DNA of 15,842 nucleotides from an uncultured bacterium (GCA_902765655.1 CACXAK010000055.1:1-15842); one strand, 5' to 3'; counted from the first letter of the stretch, positions 1 through 7,189 are shown. Notes: generated by a model not told the origin, from the sequence alone. Program-made: numbers and translations.

Positions 1-830
1 CTCCTGTTCCTTTGGTTGCAGATATTCATTTTGATTATCGTCTTGCGATTCAGTGTATAAATAACGGAATCAGTGCATTACGTCTAAACCCCGGGAATAT
101 TGGCAAAAAAGAACATACTCAGGAAGTTGTAAAACTCGCAAAACAGCAAAATATCCCGATAAGAATTGGCGTTAATGCAGGATCTTTGGAAAAAGCATTG
201 CAGGACAAAGACATTCCGCTGCATGAAAAAATGGTTGAAAGTGCTTTAAATCATATAAAAATTTTGGAAGATTTGGATTTTGATAAGATTAAAATTTCGC
301 TGAAATCTTCAGATGTTATGACTACAATTGAAGCATACAGGTTAATGGCACAAAAAGTTGATTATCCTCTTCACATCGGCTTGACAGAGGCGGGGACTTT
401 AAAAGGCGGGCTAATAAAATCTGCTGTTGGAATAGGTACATTGCTTGCTGAGGGAATAGGCGATACCATAAGAGTTTCTCTTACCGAAAATCCGATTGAA
501 GAAGTTTATGCGGGGTATGATATTTTAAAAAGTCTTGGTATAAGAAAACGCGGGGTTAATTTTATATCTTGTCCGACCTGCGGAACGACACAAAAAGATT
601 TAATTAATCTTGCAAAGCAGGTTGAAGAAAGATTTAAAAATTATGACAAAGATATAACAATTGCGGTTATGGGTTGCGCAGTCAACGGCCCGGGGGAAGC
701 TAAACACGCAGATTTCGGTATTGCAGGCGGAATCGGGGAAGGTTATATCTTTAAAAAAGGTGAAATTATAGCTAGAGTACCCGAAGATCTGTTATTGCAA
801 AAATTTGAAGAAATTGTATTTAATTCATAA
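1..830 (+). CDS. ispG: 4-hydroxy-3-methylbut-2-enyl diphosphate synthase (IspG/GcpE), 5' end outside window
   Basis: IspG reduces 2-C-methyl-D-erythritol 2,4-cyclodiphosphate to HMBPP, the penultimate step of the non-mevalonate isoprenoid pathway, in the cytoplasm. The reading frame is open at the left edge (first full codon at 3) and begins with PVPLVADIHFDYRLA, which corresponds to about residue 80 of the 372-residue E. coli enzyme, so roughly the first 80 residues are missing. The TIM-barrel motifs LRLNPGNIG and IRIGVNAGSLEK are intact. The 4Fe-4S ligands are visible as CPTC (Cys codons at 570-572 and 579-581) and the Cys of MGCAVNGPGEA (675-677), with the following conserved Glu. It is the direct-ferredoxin short form, without the insert of plant or chlamydial enzymes. 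The stop at 828-830 lies 43 bases before the next gene, which has its own promoter. The identification is secure. Confidence 0.97.
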   Translation, partial: PVPLVADIHFDYRLAIQCINNGISALRLNPGNIGKKEHTQEVVKLAKQQNIPIRIGVNAGSLEKALQDKDIPLHEKMVESALNHIKILEDLDFDKIKISLKSSDVMTTIEAYRLMAQKVDYPLHIGLTEAGTLKGGLIKSAVGIGTLLAEGIGDTIRVSLTENPIEEVYAGYDILKSLGIRKRGVNFISCPTCGTTQKDLINLAKQVEERFKNYDKDITIAVMGCAVNGPGEAKHADFGIAGGIGEGYIFKKGEIIARVPEDLLLQKFEEIVFNS

Positions 831-839
831 TGTTGTGCG

Positions 840-867
840 ATGACAATTTCTAAAAAATTATTATAAT
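840..867 (+). promoter_or_regulatory. sigma-70 type promoter for the secreted protein gene; predicts a leaderless mRNA
   Basis: ATGACA at 840-845 (5 of 6 to TTGACA), a 16-base spacer, and a perfect TATAAT at 862-867. The -10 box ends 6 bases before the ATG at 874, so transcription should begin at or next to the start codon. No Shine-Dalgarno sequence is present upstream. Confidence 0.65.
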
Positions 868-873
868 AAGATT

Positions 874-1398
874 ATGAAAAAATTTATTGTTTTATTAGTG
901 CTTTTGATTTCTGTTCCTGTTCAGGGCGAAATGCTCACAGGCGGGGTTAAATATACTGTTGAAGATGCAAAAATTGAACTTCAGAATAACAGACCTTCGG
1001 AAGCTGATTATTTGCTAAGACAAAATAATTTTGCGGATAAAAATTATAAAGAAAATTATTCGGCGCTTTTAAAAGGAATTACAAAGCTCAATGACAGGAC
1101 ATTAGGTCTGTTTTCTGACGGAAGTTATGCCGTCAATTATAAAAATGATTCAAGCCATGTTTGGTATTATGACAAGGATGGCTTTTTAATAAATACAGAG
1201 ATGCGGACATCAACGTGGTATCCTTACAGGAGTTACAAATATACTCCTGACGGAGAATTGGTCAATATGAGTTTGCGTGTTTCAGAAAAAGAAACTTTTA
1301 TATTCTCGCCTTTTGGAGAGCTTTTAGGTCATTGGGTTGGGAATAATTGTTATGACGAAAATGGCAATATTGTGATGACAAGAAAAATAGTTAAATAA
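874..1398 (+). CDS. small secreted protein of unknown function with G-x-[IL] strand repeats
   Basis: I do not recognise a family. The 174-residue product begins MKKFIVLLVLLISVPVQG, a standard Sec signal peptide with a probable signal peptidase I cut after VQG (residue 18), so the mature protein is likely periplasmic or exported. Residues about 28-75 look helical and could form a short TPR-like hairpin (EAEDY-type spacing around ADYLLRQ and YSALLKG). From residue 80 a loose repeat recurs: YDKDGFL (99), YTPDGEL (123), FSPFGEL (144), YDENGNI (160), an aromatic-x-x-x-Gly-x-aliphatic pattern that resembles the beta-hairpin repeats of MORN or YD-type proteins. No catalytic motif is seen. It sits between ispG and aroE but has its own promoter, and the ATG at 874 is the only plausible start. 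Cys159 is the only cysteine of the mature protein. Confidence 0.75.
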   Translation: MKKFIVLLVLLISVPVQGEMLTGGVKYTVEDAKIELQNNRPSEADYLLRQNNFADKNYKENYSALLKGITKLNDRTLGLFSDGSYAVNYKNDSSHVWYYDKDGFLINTEMRTSTWYPYRSYKYTPDGELVNMSLRVSEKETFIFSPFGELLGHWVGNNCYDENGNIVMTRKIVK

Positions 1399-1415
1399 TT
1401 TATTCCAACAAACGG

Positions 1416-1461
1416 TTGATTGAATAAGTTCCGATTTATTATAAAATTATCCGAAAAAGGA
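1416..1461 (+). promoter_or_regulatory. aroE promoter and ribosome binding site
   Basis: TTGATT at 1416-1421, 18 bases, then TATAAA at 1440-1445. AAAAAGGA at 1454-1461 lies 8 bases before the ATG at 1470 and fixes the start, which matters because the coding region begins about 115 residues before the catalytic domain. Confidence 0.5.
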
Positions 1462-1469
1462 TAAGAATT

Positions 1470-2663
1470 ATGGCAGTGAATAAAGAATTATTGGAACGAT
1501 ATAAAGCTATGAAAGCAGCAAAACTTGCGCAGCAAGGCAACTCTGAGCCGCCAAAAACCGGTTTTGCCGCATTGAGTCATTCTCAGCCCCCGACAGTTGC
1601 ACCTGTTGCTCAACCTGAGACGGTTCAGCAGGTGAATCAAACTTATTCTCAAAATTCACGCCAAAATGAAATAATTAATAATTACAATTCCCAATTTAGT
1701 ACTCCGCAGTCATTTATGACTCCTGCGCCGATGCCTGAAACAAAAGATATATTTTCAAATACTGCTTCTGCACCGGTTGCTCCGCAGGAACAAATTCATA
1801 CTCCCGAGCCGGAACAAAAGATTAAAAAATTTGCTTTGATTGGTTATCCTCTTGGACATTCAATGTCAGAATATATACATCTTGCCGGGTTTAAAAGTAT
1901 GGGTATTGATGCGACTTATGAAATATTACCGACTCCGCCCGAGCAATTATCTGACAGGATAAAATACTTGCGAAGCAATGGTTACAGGGGATTTAACGTA
2001 ACGATACCCTTAAAACTCCCTGTATCATTATTCCTTGATGAAGTTGATCCCTCTGCAGGCGTTGTAAATGCTATAAATACTGTTTTTATTGACCCTCAGA
2101 CTAATGCTTTGCGCGGATACAATACCGATGTTAAAGGTTTTATTTCTGCAGTCCCTGCTGATTTTCCGCTCTATAACAAAACGGTTGCAATTTTGGGCAC
2201 CGGCGGGGCTGCAAGAGCTGCAATTAATGCTCTTGCTCAAAAACAGGTAAAAGAGTTTAGAATTTATACCAGAAATATCGCAAATTCCTTTGAACTTATT
2301 GATTATTTGAGAAAAACTTTTCCGAATATTACTTTTAATTCTTATCAGATTGATCAGTTTAAAGATTTTTCGGATGTTAATATCTTGGTAAATGCCACCC
2401 CAATCGGAATGAGCGGACCTGCTGTGGGGTATACCCCGGCAGAAGAAGATGAGCTCAGGACTCTGCCAAATGACGCGTTTATTTACGATGTGGTTTATAA
2501 TCCTAAAAAAACGAATTTGATAAGATTGGCCGAGAAGTTGAATTTAAGACATATAAATGGTGTTGATATGCTTGTATGGCAAGCTTATGAGGCGCAAAAA
2601 ATATGGACAGGCAGAACTCCTGATTTTAAAGATATGAAAATTGCACTGCTTGAAAATTTGTAA
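1470..2663 (+). CDS. aroE: shikimate dehydrogenase with a long disordered N-terminal extension
   Basis: AroE reduces 3-dehydroshikimate to shikimate with NADPH, step four of the chorismate pathway. The catalytic domain covers residues 119-397: shikimate-site GHSMS (129-133), NVTIPLK with catalytic Lys182, NAINT, NTD with catalytic Asp220, the NADP loop GTGGAARA (243-250), VNATPIGM and NGVDMLVWQA. Family members are usually about 270-290 residues; this one has 397 because residues 1-118 form an extra segment. It opens with a charged helix (KELLERYKAMKAAKLAQQ, 5-22) followed by about 95 residues rich in Pro, Gln, Asn, Ser and Thr, predicted to be disordered. The start is supported by an SD site 8 bases upstream, and the extension is in frame with no good internal start next to the domain, so I take it as real. 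The canonical HSxSPxxHN is changed to HSMSEYIHL here. The stop lies one base from the stop of the convergent permease gene. Confidence 0.95.
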   Translation: MAVNKELLERYKAMKAAKLAQQGNSEPPKTGFAALSHSQPPTVAPVAQPETVQQVNQTYSQNSRQNEIINNYNSQFSTPQSFMTPAPMPETKDIFSNTASAPVAPQEQIHTPEPEQKIKKFALIGYPLGHSMSEYIHLAGFKSMGIDATYEILPTPPEQLSDRIKYLRSNGYRGFNVTIPLKLPVSLFLDEVDPSAGVVNAINTVFIDPQTNALRGYNTDVKGFISAVPADFPLYNKTVAILGTGGAARAAINALAQKQVKEFRIYTRNIANSFELIDYLRKTFPNITFNSYQIDQFKDFSDVNILVNATPIGMSGPAVGYTPAEEDELRTLPNDAFIYDVVYNPKKTNLIRLAEKLNLRHINGVDMLVWQAYEAQKIWTGRTPDFKDMKIALLENL

Positions 2664-2664
2664 A

Positions 2665-3507
2665 CTAACCTTTTACGGCGCCTTCGTTTTCACCGGAAAT
2701 AAAATATTTTTGCATCGCAAGGAAGAATATTATAATCGGAATTGTTGAAATTATTGAGCCGGCTGCGATAAAGCGCCAATTAGATGAAAACATTCCCTGC
2801 AAATTGTTTACTCCGACAGGCAGAGTATACATTGCCTCTTTTGTCAAAACGATACTTGGCCACAAAAATTCTCCCCATGAACCGATAAATGTAAATATTG
2901 CAAGAACTGCCAAAGATGGTTTTACCATTGGTAAAAGGACTTTCCAAAATACCTGAAAAACATTACAGCCGTCAACAATTGCGGCCTCTTCCATTTCTCT
3001 CGGGATTGCCAAAAATGCCTGCCGCATAAGAAATATCCCGAATGCGCTCACCGCAAACGGCATTACAAGCCCGATAAATCCCATCGTATCGTTTACACTA
3101 TCCACAAGATGAAGTTTTAAAGTTATTAAATAAACAGGTAGCATAATCGCCTGAAACGGTATCATAATAGTTGCCAAAATTGCGAAAAATGTTATTTTTT
3201 TACCCTTAAATTCCATTCTTGCCAGAGGATAAGCGGCAAGAGATGATAAAATTAAATTTAAAACAACAGTTGCTCCTGCAACAATCATTGAATTTATAAA
3301 ATACCTCATCAGGTCAACTCTTTGCCAAACGCCTGAATAGTTTGCCCAGGTAAAATCCTGAGGAATAATTGTCGGCGGATAAGCAAAAATATTTTCCCCC
3401 GCGCCTTTTAATGATGTTGATAATAGCCATATAAACGGGAATATTGACAGCAGCGATACCGCAATTAAAACTACATGTGTTGGTATATTTTTTAAATTGA
3501 ATTTCAT
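2665..3507 (-). CDS. carbohydrate ABC transporter permease, MalG/UgpE family
   Basis: Inner-membrane permease subunit of a CUT1-type sugar importer, working as a heterodimer with the MalF-like product encoded just upstream. The 280 residues contain about six hydrophobic helices (near 10-30, 72-95, 105-130, 140-165, 198-220 and 245-268). The EAA loop that contacts the ATPase is clear at about 172-196 (EEAAIVDGCNVFQVFWKVLLP). The end, YFISGENEGAVKG, is the typical tail of UgpE/LacG-like permeases. Start and stop overlap as ATGA with the malF-like gene (4 bases, 3504-3507), indicating translational coupling; GAGG at 3520-3523 is a possible SD. Neither an ATPase nor a solute-binding protein is encoded in the window, so the substrate cannot be read from the cassette; a sugar or sugar acid is the reasonable guess given the neighbouring kinase and PdxA-like genes. 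Confidence 0.92.
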   Translation of the reverse strand: MKFNLKNIPTHVVLIAVSLLSIFPFIWLLSTSLKGAGENIFAYPPTIIPQDFTWANYSGVWQRVDLMRYFINSMIVAGATVVLNLILSSLAAYPLARMEFKGKKITFFAILATIMIPFQAIMLPVYLITLKLHLVDSVNDTMGFIGLVMPFAVSAFGIFLMRQAFLAIPREMEEAAIVDGCNVFQVFWKVLLPMVKPSLAVLAIFTFIGSWGEFLWPSIVLTKEAMYTLPVGVNNLQGMFSSNWRFIAAGSIISTIPIIIFFLAMQKYFISGENEGAVKG

Positions 3508-4376
3508 ATTTTATATTTTCCTCGTTCGAATACAAAGATATTTAAAAGTGAAAATATCATTACGATAATCAGAAGTATTACCGCCATTGCGCTTGCGTAA
3601 CCCAAATCCAGATTTTCAAACGCTTTTTCGTATATATAATAAACAATTGTTTTTGTAGAATCAAGTGGCCCGCCTTTTGTCATAACGTAGATTTCTGCAA
3701 AAATTTTCATTGCTGAAATTGAACTTATTGTGCTGACAAGGGCAATTGTAGGCATTAAATGCGGTACGGTTACCGTCAAATGCTTTTGCCAAAAATTTGC
3801 TCCGTCTATATCGCAGGCTTCATAGAGTTCTTTTGGTACGCTCATCAGGGATGCAAGATAAATCATCATATAATAGCCGATACCCTTCCAAATTGTGACA
3901 ATTATGACTGAATAAATTGCATATTTAGGGTCTGTCAGCCAGCCGATTTTAGGCAAATGCAACAGCTGCATAAGATAGTTCAAAATTCCGTCCTGTGCAT
4001 AGAGCCACTTGAAAGCAATTGCAGCCACAACAATTGATACAATTACAGGAAGATAAATCAAAATTTTATATAAAGTTATCCCTCTGATTTTCTGATTAAT
4101 TAAAACTGCCAAAAATAGCGGAAATATTGCTAAAATAGGAACTGCAACAACAAGATAAATTATTGTATTAATCATAACTTTGTAAAATACAGGGTTATGC
4201 AGAATTTCAATATAATTTTTTATCCCCGAAAAATCCGGACTGTAAATGCTGTTTGAATAGTCAAAAAAACTCAGTCCGATAGTCTGAAAAAACGGAATAA
4301 AGAAAAATATAAGCAAAACTATTCCCGCCGGAAGCAGGAACATATAAGGTGCAAATTTCCCATAATACTTAAACAT
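3504..4376 (-). CDS. carbohydrate ABC transporter permease, MalF/UgpA family
   Basis: Partner permease of the MalG-like subunit downstream, forming the membrane channel of a CUT1 sugar importer. The 290-residue protein has a first membrane helix at about 12-35 and about six helices in all, without the long extra periplasmic loop of E. coli MalF, so it is closer to UgpA/LacF. The EAA loop lies at about 183-209 (KELYEACDIDGANFWQKHLT followed by VTVPHLMP). The last part, FENLDLGYASAMAVILLIIV, is typical of the family. The ATG at 4374-4376 lies only 6 bases after a strong -10 box and has no SD, so it is probably translated from a leaderless mRNA. The gap to pdxA upstream is 54 bases and holds this promoter, so the permease pair can be expressed separately from the ssb-kinase-pdxA unit. 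Confidence 0.92.
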   Translation of the reverse strand: MFKYYGKFAPYMFLLPAGIVLLIFFFIPFFQTIGLSFFDYSNSIYSPDFSGIKNYIEILHNPVFYKVMINTIIYLVVAVPILAIFPLFLAVLINQKIRGITLYKILIYLPVIVSIVVAAIAFKWLYAQDGILNYLMQLLHLPKIGWLTDPKYAIYSVIIVTIWKGIGYYMMIYLASLMSVPKELYEACDIDGANFWQKHLTVTVPHLMPTIALVSTISSISAMKIFAEIYVMTKGGPLDSTKTIVYYIYEKAFENLDLGYASAMAVILLIIVMIFSLLNIFVFERGKYKI

Positions 4377-4382
4377 ACACTG

Positions 4383-4411
4383 ATTATGCCACTTTGGAGA
4401 GGTTTGGTCAA
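4383..4411 (-). promoter_or_regulatory. strong promoter of the permease pair; predicts a leaderless mRNA
   Basis: On the minus strand TTGACC (4411-4406), a 17-base spacer, and CATAAT (4388-4383; 5 of 6 to TATAAT). Six bases separate the -10 box from the ATG at 4376, so the mRNA should start at or beside the start codon. Confidence 0.65.
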
Positions 4412-4430
4412 TATTGTTAATTTAAAAATT

Positions 4431-5384
4431 TTATTTGCTCAGTTCAATCGCCAATTTAATTGCTTCAACCATGCTGTTGGGGTTTGCAGCATCTTTTCCC
4501 GCAATATCAAATGCCGTGCCGTGTCCGGGGGAAGTTCTTATTACATCAAGTCCGATGGTTGTATTAACAGTCTTTTCTCCTGCAACTGTTTTAATCGGTA
4601 TCAAACCCTGATCGTGGTAACAGGCGATATAGCAATCGTAGTAATCTTTTTCGCCATTTGCATAATTTTTCCCTGCATTAATAAACAACGTATCTGACGG
4701 TTTTGGGTAAGTAATATCAATGCCCTCATTGCGCAAATAATCAACCGCCGGAATTAAAATATCAATTTCTTCTTTGCCCAAAATGCCATCTTCGCCTGCG
4801 TGTGGATTAAAGCCGCAAAGTGCGAATTTTGGGTTTTCAATTCTGAAAACCGTTTCAAAGGTTTTGACAAGATTTTCAACTTTTTTTATTACAACTTCTT
4901 TTGTTAAATTTATATCTTTCAATGCGCAGTGGCGGGTTAATAGTAAAACTCTGAAATTGTCCGCAACAAAAAGCATTTCTGCAAGCTGACCGTCATGTGA
5001 TAAGTATTTTTGCAAAACTTCCGTTTGTCCGTTGAAATTATGCCCTGCAAGATGAAGTGCATTTTTTGCAACAGGTGCGGTTACAATGGCTCTTGGCTTT
5101 AATTCACAAACTTTTTTCAATGCCTTAAAAGAAAATTCTCCCGCCTCAGCAGTAATTTCTCCCGGGCGAATATCCGATTTTTTATAAGGAATTTCAATTA
5201 TCTCATATTTATTGATGTCTTGATAGCAACACTGTCCTGCAATACTGTTATAGTAATTTAGCACTTCACGGTTAGAAATCAAAGCTGCTTTATCATTGGG
5301 TAAATTCAAAATATTCAGGGCTTTAAGCGTAATTTCTGCTCCGATTCCGTTCGGATCACCTGTTAAGATTGCGATTTTATCCAT
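4431..5384 (-). CDS. PdxA-family dehydrogenase, probably 4-phospho-D-threonate/D-erythronate type (PdxA2-like)
   Basis: The PdxA family oxidises and decarboxylates phosphorylated four-carbon hydroxy acids with NAD: 4-phosphohydroxy-L-threonine in PLP synthesis (PdxA) or 4-phospho-D-threonate/-D-erythronate giving dihydroxyacetone phosphate in acid-sugar breakdown (PdxA2). This 317-residue protein has GDPNGIGAE (9-17), the three metal histidines His152 (TRH), His195 (NPHAGEDG) and His257 (YHDQG), and the substrate-binding Lys265, Asn274 and Arg283 in the expected spacing (E. coli 274, 283, 292). The usual GHTE is GQTE here: Gln120 replaces the substrate-contacting His136 of E. coli. Directly upstream, with a 3-base gap, is a DUF1537 kinase, the standard partner of PdxA2, so I favour the catabolic role; true pdxA remains possible. 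An SD (GAGGG) sits in the end of the kinase gene. Confidence 0.85.
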   Translation of the reverse strand: MDKIAILTGDPNGIGAEITLKALNILNLPNDKAALISNREVLNYYNSIAGQCCYQDINKYEIIEIPYKKSDIRPGEITAEAGEFSFKALKKVCELKPRAIVTAPVAKNALHLAGHNFNGQTEVLQKYLSHDGQLAEMLFVADNFRVLLLTRHCALKDINLTKEVVIKKVENLVKTFETVFRIENPKFALCGFNPHAGEDGILGKEEIDILIPAVDYLRNEGIDITYPKPSDTLFINAGKNYANGEKDYYDCYIACYHDQGLIPIKTVAGEKTVNTTIGLDVIRTSPGHGTAFDIAGKDAANPNSMVEAIKLAIELSK

Positions 5385-5387
5385 CTG

Positions 5388-6704
5388 TTAACCCTCATGA
5401 GTTTCAAAATATCGCAAAATATCCATTATAGTTGTTTCCTTGCCGAGATTTCCGGATTTGGTAACAATGTACTGAGTAGAATCAACGTTTTTGCTTAATG
5501 CAATTGCCGGAAGCACTTCATCTACAAGACTTAATTGACATACACCTAATGCATCACAACATTTGTATGAAGTTTCTCCGCCAAGTGTTATTAAAATTGC
5601 ACAAATCTTTGACAAAACAGCAGATGTAAGTTCTGCCAGATAATCCGTTATCATATTTGCCAAACCGGATTTTGTAAGCTCTACATTTATTGAAGCAGAA
5701 TCAAAACCGTTGAAATTCTTGAATAAGTTAGATGTGTGGACAAGAACAATGCCTGTATTACTCAAATCCTGAACAATTCTGTCAACAAATTCATCCTGAA
5801 CCCCAAGCATAATTGTATCCATATCGAGTTCATAAATTTTTGATTTCTCACTATAAATACAATTTTTTTCTAATGCCTTAATCTGATCTGCAGTAATATG
5901 AGTTGCGCTGCCCGATACTATAAATTTAGGCATTTTAGGGACTTTAATATTCCTGTCAATTCCGTTTTCATTCGGGAACCATATATTACTTAAAACTTTT
6001 GCTGCTGCAGCATTACCGACAGGTAAAATTTTATATTCGGATTTTTGTACCGCAAGAACGGTTTGTTTGATATCCGTATCAGAAACTGAATCAACAATAA
6101 TAATTCTTTTTCCGTCTTCAATTAGTTCGTTTATTCTGCGTAGAATCGGGCCTGCACCATCCAAAACCGTTTTTAATTCAATAAGTCCTACAAGGTTTTC
6201 CAAATTCTCGCCCAATTGATGTTTCATCATTGACGGTAAATGAGATTCGGTTATTGGGGAATGAGGATCAGCCGCCATTTCGGTTCTTTCTATCGGTGTT
6301 CCGTTCAAAAGCTGATACCCGCCAACTGTTGTTCTTCCTTCTGAAGGAAATGCAGGCATTATTACCGCAGCATCCCAATCTAAAGCTTCTAAAGCCGAAA
6401 TGACTTCAACTGCAATATTACCTCTGACCGTTGAATCAATCTTTTTGTAGAAAAAGTCAGGATTGATTTTATCCGTAAATAATTCGATTGCTTTTTTTAC
6501 CTTATCAAATGCACATGCTGGAGTGCCGTTTCTTGATTCTGTTGAAATTGCCCACGCCTGCGGAATGTGTTCCTGAATCTCAGAAACATTTTCATTCAGC
6601 AAAATATTTGTATCCGCGCCGTTTAATTTAAACTGCAGTGCCGTATCATTTGCTCCTGTCAGATCATCTGCAATTATACCGACGATATTTGAATTAGTAA
6701 TCAT
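5388..6704 (-). CDS. four-carbon acid-sugar kinase (DUF1537 family; DtnK/DenK-like)
   Basis: DUF1537 proteins are ATP-dependent kinases of four-carbon acid sugars (D-threonate, D-erythronate, 3-oxo-tetronates). The 438 residues contain both domains. N-terminal sugar-acid-binding domain: IADDLTGAND (11-20), STESRNG (54-60), KKIDSTVRGN (87-96) and PAFPSEGRTTVGGYQLLNG (118-135). C-terminal nucleotide-binding domain: VSGSATHITADQ (263-274), GGETS (375-379) and VTKSGNLG (414-421), where the family usually has GxFG, so Leu420 is a mild variation. It is cytoplasmic. The start ATG overlaps the ssb stop by one base (TAATG), and the stop lies 3 bases before the PdxA-like gene, so the three genes form one unit. 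Kinase plus PdxA-like enzyme would take threonate or erythronate to dihydroxyacetone phosphate plus CO2. Which acid is used cannot be told from sequence. Confidence 0.9.
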   Translation of the reverse strand: MITNSNIVGIIADDLTGANDTALQFKLNGADTNILLNENVSEIQEHIPQAWAISTESRNGTPACAFDKVKKAIELFTDKINPDFFYKKIDSTVRGNIAVEVISALEALDWDAAVIMPAFPSEGRTTVGGYQLLNGTPIERTEMAADPHSPITESHLPSMMKHQLGENLENLVGLIELKTVLDGAGPILRRINELIEDGKRIIIVDSVSDTDIKQTVLAVQKSEYKILPVGNAAAAKVLSNIWFPNENGIDRNIKVPKMPKFIVSGSATHITADQIKALEKNCIYSEKSKIYELDMDTIMLGVQDEFVDRIVQDLSNTGIVLVHTSNLFKNFNGFDSASINVELTKSGLANMITDYLAELTSAVLSKICAILITLGGETSYKCCDALGVCQLSLVDEVLPAIALSKNVDSTQYIVTKSGNLGKETTIMDILRYFETHEG

Positions 6705-7048
6705 TATAAAGCTTCTTCTACATCCCTTTTAGAACCCAATAATCTTATATTATTGGCTATTATATAAAATGTTTCTTTTTCATTTCCTGTAGCTTTATCT
6801 GTCCAGCGTCTGTTTGCAATTCTGCCGTCAACTGCTACAAGTCTGCCTTTTTTCACATATTCTGATGCAAATTCTGATTGTTTATCCCATACATCAATAT
6901 TAAACCAATCAGTAACTTCAGCTTTAGTTTTTGCATCCCATCTGTTTACCGCAACAGAAAAATTTGTTTTCGTTTTTCCTGATTCAAAAGATGTGAAATT
7001 TTCCGATGCATCTCTGCCTACTCTGCCTACTATTGTAACTGTATTCAT
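6704..7048 (-). CDS. ssb: single-stranded DNA-binding protein, short cyanobacterial type
   Basis: A 114-residue OB-fold protein that coats single-stranded DNA in replication and repair. Visible motifs: MNTVTIVGRVGRD, FSVAVNR, DWFNIDVWDK, YVKKGRLVAVDGRI and IIANNIRLLGSKRD. It stops soon after the OB fold (DVEEAL) and lacks both the Gly/Pro-rich linker and the DDDIPF-like tip through which most bacterial SSBs recruit repair proteins. Cyanobacterial SSBs are similarly short and share the LLGSK ending, so this may be lineage-typical rather than a truncation. AGAGG at 7057-7061 lies 8 bases before the ATG. A 16-base palindrome lies just upstream. The first gene of an ssb-kinase-PdxA unit is an odd partner choice for a replication protein. 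It could be a secondary SSB, with another in the genome. Confidence 0.93.
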   Translation of the reverse strand: MNTVTIVGRVGRDASENFTSFESGKTKTNFSVAVNRWDAKTKAEVTDWFNIDVWDKQSEFASEYVKKGRLVAVDGRIANRRWTDKATGNEKETFYIIANNIRLLGSKRDVEEAL

Positions 7049-7072
7049 AATTATTACCTCTTATATATTTTG

Positions 7073-7088
7073 GTAGACTAAAGTCTAC
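7073..7088. promoter_or_regulatory. palindrome upstream of ssb, candidate operator
   Basis: GTAGACT-AA-AGTCTAC: two perfect 7-base arms around a 2-base centre, 25 bases before the ssb start and next to an AT-rich stretch (7061-7070) that could serve as the -10 box. The position suits a repressor site, for example an SOS/LexA-like operator, but no known consensus is matched. Confidence 0.4.
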
Positions 7089-7096
7089 TCTACATT

Positions 7097-7128
7097 CTTA
7101 GTGCCTTACTATCTTACTGCCTTAGTGC
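7097..7128. repeat. 8-bp tandem repeat, four units
   Basis: Four consecutive units: CTTAGTGC, CTTACTAT, CTTACTGC, CTTAGTGC. Each begins CTTA. They lie between trpS and ssb, directly beyond the former trpS stop at 7131-7133, in non-coding DNA. Confidence 0.7.
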
Positions 7129-7145
7129 CTTTATTTATAAATTCT

Positions 7146-7189
7146 TACCAATTCTTTCACGCCGTCATACCAATTCTTTTACGCCGTCA
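7146..7189. repeat. 22-bp tandem duplication in the 3' end of trpS
   Basis: Copy one at 7146-7167 and copy two at 7168-7189, each TACCAATTCTTT(C/T)ACGCCGTCA, differ by a single base. Twenty-two bases is not a multiple of three, so the duplication shifts the trpS frame and creates its present TGA stop at 7165-7167. Reading the outer copy in the older frame gives DGVKELVRIYK and a stop at 7131-7133. Confidence 0.9.

Noticed and set aside
7097..7128. CRISPR-like array in the 8-bp repeats
   Set aside because: Units are 8 bp and contiguous with no spacers; it is a simple tandem repeat.
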